Source: Tritonibacter horizontis (GTDB lineage: Bacteria > Pseudomonadota > Alphaproteobacteria > Rhodobacterales > Rhodobacteraceae). Taken from it: DNA of 54,194 bases. The position numbers and the translations under genes were made by a program. Each line of letters starts with the position of its first letter. Within the stretch, counting starts at the first letter, position 1. The stretch lies in NCBI RefSeq assembly GCF_001518015.1, contig NZ_LPUY01000076.1:1-54194 (forward strand), read 5' to 3'. Of the stretch, positions 53,795 through 54,194 are shown piece by piece. The notes beneath the pieces were generated by a model, which worked only from the letters and a program-made list of their open reading frames with translations, did not search any database and had not been told where the DNA came from.

Positions 53795-54133
53795 ATGCTG
53801 ATTTACAAAATTTTCCGTGACGATGAATGGCGCGCCCTTGAGGCCGCCGGTGAAACCAATGGCGCGCCCGTGGACCTTGCGGACGGCTACATCCATTTCT
53901 CCACCGCGACCCAGGCCGCTGAAACCGCCGCGAAACATTTCGCCGGGGCCGAGGGGCTGTGGCTTCTGGCCTTCGAAGCCGAGGCATTGGGCGAGGCCCT
54001 GATCTGGGAGCCGTCGCGCGGTGGGGCGTTGTTTCCGCATCTCTACCGGCCCTTGCGGCTGGAGGAGATGACCTGGGTCAAGCCGCTGCCGCTGGTCGAG
54101 GGTCGCCATCAGTTCCCGGCCGAGATGGTCTGA
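53795..54133 (+). CDS. DUF952-family protein
   Basis: 112 residues. The family pattern is visible in IYKIFRDDEWRALEAAGETNGAPVDLADGYIHFST and the HFAG stretch. Function unknown; this family is related to glutathione-S-transferase-linked small proteins. Start 53795 is preferred over the in-frame start at 53759. Its stop codon (54131-54133) lies in the first unit of an 11-bp tandem repeat. Confidence 0.87.
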   Translation: MLIYKIFRDDEWRALEAAGETNGAPVDLADGYIHFSTATQAAETAAKHFAGAEGLWLLAFEAEALGEALIWEPSRGGALFPHLYRPLRLEEMTWVKPLPLVEGRHQFPAEMV

Positions 54134-54170
54134 GACTGGTCTGAGACTGGTCTGAGACTGGTCTGAGACG
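54127..54170. repeat. Four-copy 11-bp tandem repeat
   Basis: GGTCTGAGACT is repeated from 54127: three perfect copies (54127-54137, 54138-54148, 54149-54159) and a fourth with its last base changed (54160-54170). Each unit holds the small palindrome GTCT-G-AGAC. Because the period is not a multiple of three, each copy places TGA in a different frame, so all three frames are closed just after the DUF952 gene. Confidence 0.9.
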
Positions 54171-54194
54171 CCGCCCCCTCCCCCAGGCCTGCCC

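Noticed and set aside
1-54194. Search by eye for tRNA, rRNA, riboswitch, insertion-sequence ends and CRISPR arrays
   Set aside because: No tRNA TPsiC-arm patterns, transposase-like ORFs or regularly spaced repeats were seen; a covariance-model search would be needed to be sure about small RNAs.

Overview
The window is a gene-dense, GC-rich piece of an alphaproteobacterial chromosome. Gene content points to the Roseobacter group of the Rhodobacteraceae: a GapR/DUF2312 protein, a bacterial NDUFA12-type complex I protein next to MlaD and DUF2155 genes, an ScfR-family regulator, RTX proteins with GTG or TTG starts, an mrpAB-fused cation antiporter and an opgCGH cluster. No rRNA, tRNA, CRISPR array, insertion sequence or prophage was recognised. 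The placement rests on remembered family distributions, not on a search.

Layout. 1-3.1 kb: reductive pyrimidine catabolism (preT-preA, minus strand). 3.1-6 kb: gapR, two small unknown genes, and a sulfur cassette of two YeeE/YedE half-transporters plus a Blh/DUF442 protein behind a promoter overlapped by a tandem 14-bp repeat. 6-12.4 kb (minus strand): an ScfR-type regulator, a receiver-only response regulator, a small membrane protein, a transporter-domain histidine kinase and an orphan FliM-like protein. 12.6-17.9 kb: a five-gene branched-chain-amino-acid-type ABC transporter ending in a clear intrinsic terminator. 18-19.8 kb: a secreted RTX protein whose N-terminus resembles the hemophore HasA, divergent from a PAS/LuxR regulator. 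20-24.8 kb: accB-accC-aat facing DUF2155-mlaD-NDUFA12, then a VOC protein and a RidA protein. 25.1-27.2 kb: clpP-clpX.

27.4-33.6 kb: a GlxA-type regulator, a DUF302 protein, a TPP-dependent enzyme overlapping a class III CoA-transferase, and a TTC38-like TPR protein. 33.6-38.3 kb: opgC-opgG-opgH for osmoregulated periplasmic glucans. 38.4-39.3 kb: a secreted esterase. 39.6-45.6 kb: the Mrp antiporter operon (AB fusion, C, D, E, F, G), followed by a flavoprotein-SelD fusion that meets mnmH tail to tail; together these two would make selenophosphate and 2-selenouridine in tRNA. 49-54.2 kb: a MarR regulator, YedK/HMCES, DUF1992, a second RTX protein, a secreted 5'-nucleotidase and a DUF952 protein whose stop codon starts an 11-bp tandem repeat.

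Features most worth follow-up are the HasA-RTX fusion, the transporter-kinase / CheY-like / FliM-like module, the candidate sulfide-responsive operator, the TPP enzyme-CoA-transferase pair, and several perfect hairpins lacking U-tracts. All functions are inferred from sequence by eye; no database search was run.
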